Part shown: positions 4,939 through 6,311 of the stretch, in pieces
Numbering within the stretch: the first letter of the stretch is position 1
Layout of the letters: each line of letters starts with the position of its first letter
Origin: an uncultured Veillonella sp.
GTDB lineage: Bacteria; Bacillota; Negativicutes; Veillonellales; Veillonellaceae
Direction: 5' to 3'
Assembly: GCF_905209685.1 (NCBI RefSeq)
Contig: NZ_CAJLUB010000108.1
Location: 1-6,311, forward strand
DNA: 6,311 nt
The notes under the pieces: model-generated
Told to the model about the DNA's origin: nothing
The model's input: only the letters and a program-made list of their open reading frames with translations
Databases searched by the model: none
Position numbers and translations under genes: made by a program

Positions 4939-6057
4939 TCAGTCCCAAAGATTGGTAAATAGGCGATCATAATTATGCAAATCACTCCAAACAATAGCAT
5001 CACCCCAAGTTGGAATAGAGGCTTCTAACCTAGATTGTTCATGTATGGTATGATATATATCAGAAATACTCTTGTTGGTCGGCATAACCTTAAGTATTTC
5101 TGCATTAGAAAGCGGGTTCGGTGAGTGCATATAGCACCACCAGAACACCGCTTTTATTCGTCTTTCAATAGACATTCCTCTATGATTACGTAACATAGCG
5201 CGTAACTGAGCATTTACGCCACCTTCTATACGATTATTAGTAGCTGGACAGGTACATTTCAACGATGTATCTAAGTAAGTAAACAAACATCTTTTATTGA
5301 TTAATTTAACTAAGGAATTTTCTGCTTTTATAAGTCGTTCGTGTTTTGGTCGTATCGTACCATTTTCATCAACGGTTATTTCTGATAGAAATACTCTATG
5401 TCGTACTTTCCATGACATAACGTTTTGTACCCACTTCACAGCATGATCTTGCGTGTGTATCGTTAATAAATCCCTTGCAATTCCATATAATTCACAGCCA
5501 GCAATCGTTTTAGGACGTATTGTTGTATAGCGTTTTACTTGTTGAAATGCGTGAAATAAGCATCTTTGTAGTTTGGCTTTCGGCCAAACTTTTTTTAATG
5601 CCTTTTGAAAGCCGGTACCACCATCGGATACAACTACTGTAGGTGATGAAATACGTCGTAATAAAGCCTCCCAAGCCTTAGAGTGTTCATATCTACAAAC
5701 ATACCATCCTAAGACATGCGTCTCATTACAACAGATTAAAATGCAAGCATTTCTAGCTAAATAAATACCATCAACAAATGCTACGCTACTTGATGATTCA
5801 ACTTTTGGTGGTAACGGCCAAAGCTCCCAAAACTGTGATGTTTTTCTCCGAAATGAACGGCCATCACCAGCCATATCTAACTGTGTGTGTTTACCAAATA
5901 ACCAATCCAAAAACATCTGTAAATTATTGTTAGTTTTATTCACTTTATTTGTGAATGAGCAAGAACATTGATTACAATACCAACGTTGAGAACCCGCATT
6001 TGTTTTACCATTTTTCTTACAAACGAAACCACAACTAGGGCATCTGACTAGTTTCAT
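4939..6057 (-). CDS. IS1249-like transposase of the IS256 family (DDE, zinc-ribbon variant)
   Basis: Intact 372-residue enzyme that cuts and joins the element's ends. A zinc ribbon opens the protein (C6-x2-C9 and C28-x2-C31), typical of the Zn-binding IS1249 branch rather than classical IS256. The RNase H-like catalytic core has D96 (FVDGIY), D145 (VVSDGG) and E278 (NNRIEGG). Between them lies the C-x2-H signature of this family, C166 and H169 (QRCLFH). ATG 6057 has a strong ribosome site, AAGGAG, 7 nt upstream on the minus strand. A weak minus-strand promoter may be TTGATT at 6125-6120 with an AT-rich -10 near 6101-6096. Expression is probably limited by the palindrome just upstream and by the terminator hairpin near the right end. 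All catalytic residues are present, so it may be active. Confidence 0.92.
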   Translation of the reverse strand: MKLVRCPSCGFVCKKNGKTNAGSQRWYCNQCSCSFTNKVNKTNNNLQMFLDWLFGKHTQLDMAGDGRSFRRKTSQFWELWPLPPKVESSSSVAFVDGIYLARNACILICCNETHVLGWYVCRYEHSKAWEALLRRISSPTVVVSDGGTGFQKALKKVWPKAKLQRCLFHAFQQVKRYTTIRPKTIAGCELYGIARDLLTIHTQDHAVKWVQNVMSWKVRHRVFLSEITVDENGTIRPKHERLIKAENSLVKLINKRCLFTYLDTSLKCTCPATNNRIEGGVNAQLRAMLRNHRGMSIERRIKAVFWWCYMHSPNPLSNAEILKVMPTNKSISDIYHTIHEQSRLEASIPTWGDAIVWSDLHNYDRLFTNLWD

Positions 6058-6080
6058 AATTATACTCCTTCTAAAAAATA

Positions 6081-6098
6081 TATCTTTCTAGAAAGATA
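6081..6098. promoter_or_regulatory. Perfect 18-bp palindrome before the transposase gene
   Basis: TATCTTTCTAGAAAGATA, with no loop, is centred 32-33 bp upstream of the transposase start and ends 11 bp before its ribosome site. It could be an operator, or an RNA hairpin that damps transposase expression. Its outer edge overlaps the only candidate -10. Confidence 0.55.
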
Positions 6099-6141
6099 AA
6101 ACCTTATTTGAGTCAGTAAAATCAAGGGGGTTCAGACTTTT

Positions 6142-6163
6142 TAGCAACACTTTTTGTCCTATA
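6142..6163 (-). repeat. Internal extra copy of the IS right end
   Basis: 22 bp, the exact reverse complement of 4915-4936, lying 68 bp inside the outer right repeat. It may be a second transposase binding site or the true or former right end of a shorter element. Confidence 0.8.
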
Positions 6164-6177
6164 TGTAAAAGTTACTC

Positions 6178-6228
6178 AAAAAGATAAAATGCCGATAGAG
6201 CCAGTATTTAACTAGCTCCATCGGCATT
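6178..6228 (-). terminator. Minus-strand terminator hairpin inside the IS right end
   Basis: Positions 6188-6205 pair with 6211-6228 around a 5-nt loop. On the plus strand two pairs are A-C mismatches. On the minus strand the same two positions become G-U pairs, so the minus RNA has an unbroken 18-pair stem. On that strand a U-rich tail follows (complement of 6178-6187). It therefore acts on transcripts coming from the right, before they reach the transposase gene. Confidence 0.75.
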
Positions 6229-6231
6229 AAC

Positions 6232-6256
6232 AGCAACACTTTTTGTCCTATAACCC
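6232..6256 (-). repeat. Right terminal inverted repeat of the IS
   Basis: AGCAACACTTTTTGTCCTAT followed by AACCC, perfectly complementary to 4911-4935 and extending to 6259 against 4908. Chosen as the outer end because it gives the longer match. Confidence 0.75.
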
Positions 6257-6283
6257 AAAAAGGACCCTCCAAAGAGAGTCCTT
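6257..6283 (-). terminator. Terminator of a minus-strand gene beyond the right edge
   Basis: 6260-6269 pairs with 6274-6283 around a 4-nt loop. The one plus-strand mismatch (C6266/A6277) becomes a G-U pair on the minus strand, and the minus transcript runs into U residues abutting the IS end. A minus-strand gene to the right is therefore likely. A double stop, TAA TAG, reads on the minus strand at 6305-6300, about 17 bp before the stem, and may be its end, but too little is visible to call it. Confidence 0.65.
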
Positions 6284-6311
6284 AGTCTGTATTGTTATGC
6301 TATTAAGCGTT

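Larger units (their letters stand above)
4911..6256 (-). mobile_element. IS256-family (IS1249-like) insertion sequence, about 1.35 kb
   Basis: One full-length transposase gene lies between perfect inverted repeats: 4911-4935 (GGGTTATAGGACAAAAAGTG, then TTGCT) and 6232-6256. The match extends outward by three more bases on each side (4908 and 6259). The length and the DDE enzyme fit the IS256 group. A third copy of the end sequence lies inside the right end at 6142-6163, so an alternative element would be 4915-6163. I saw no 8-9 bp target duplication for either choice, so the outer limits are provisional. It has inserted between the mmuM terminator and the terminator of a minus-strand gene to the right. 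Confidence 0.75.

Noticed and set aside
6300..6311. End of a minus-strand coding sequence at the right edge
   Set aside because: Only two or three codons before a TAA TAG pair are visible. The terminator supports a gene there, but the sequence is too short to annotate.

Overview
The window is about 6.3 kb of low-to-moderate GC bacterial chromosome. The gene set is an OPT-family transporter, a SemiSWEET, a lone amino-acid-binding lipoprotein and a MmuM-type methyltransferase, next to an IS256/IS1249-like transposase. Together with the AT-rich intergenic DNA this suggests a Firmicutes-type anaerobe, most likely a Negativicute such as Veillonella. That assignment is inference from gene content and style, not from a marker gene.

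Layout, left to right. (1) Positions 3-1802 (+): the 3' ~93% of an OPT/YSL-type oligopeptide transporter gene whose start lies outside the window. (2) Positions 1803-2329: a long regulatory intergenic region with a terminator, two tandem 46-bp promoter units, a perfect 38-bp palindrome, a conserved leader block and a further ~140 nt of untranslated leader. (3) Positions 2330-2596 (+): an 88-residue SemiSWEET sugar transporter with its own terminator. (4) Positions 2642-2948: a second, diverged copy of the same terminator-promoter-leader cassette, here driving (5) positions 2949-3734 (+), an extracytoplasmic amino-acid-binding lipoprotein with no permease or ATPase beside it. (6) Positions 3810-4835 (+): homocysteine S-methyltransferase (mmuM) with its own probable extended -10 promoter, a ribosome-site hairpin and a strong terminator. 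(7) Positions 4911-6256: an insertion sequence with a minus-strand DDE transposase. It has 25-28 bp perfect terminal inverted repeats, an extra internal copy of the right end, and a minus-strand terminator hairpin just inside the right end. (8) Positions 6257-6311: the terminator, and perhaps the last codons, of a minus-strand gene lying to the right.

How it may fit together. The three plus-strand transport genes (peptide, sugar, amino acid) and mmuM look like a nutrient-uptake and methionine-recycling neighbourhood of mostly single-gene transcription units, each closed by its own hairpin. The most distinctive feature is the ~300-bp cassette duplicated on both sides of the SemiSWEET gene. Its terminator, promoter and leader blocks are nearly identical between copies while the spacer between them has diverged, so the sugar transporter and the binding protein probably answer to the same signal. 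The insertion sequence sits between two convergent transcription units and appears to carry its own protection against transcription entering from outside.
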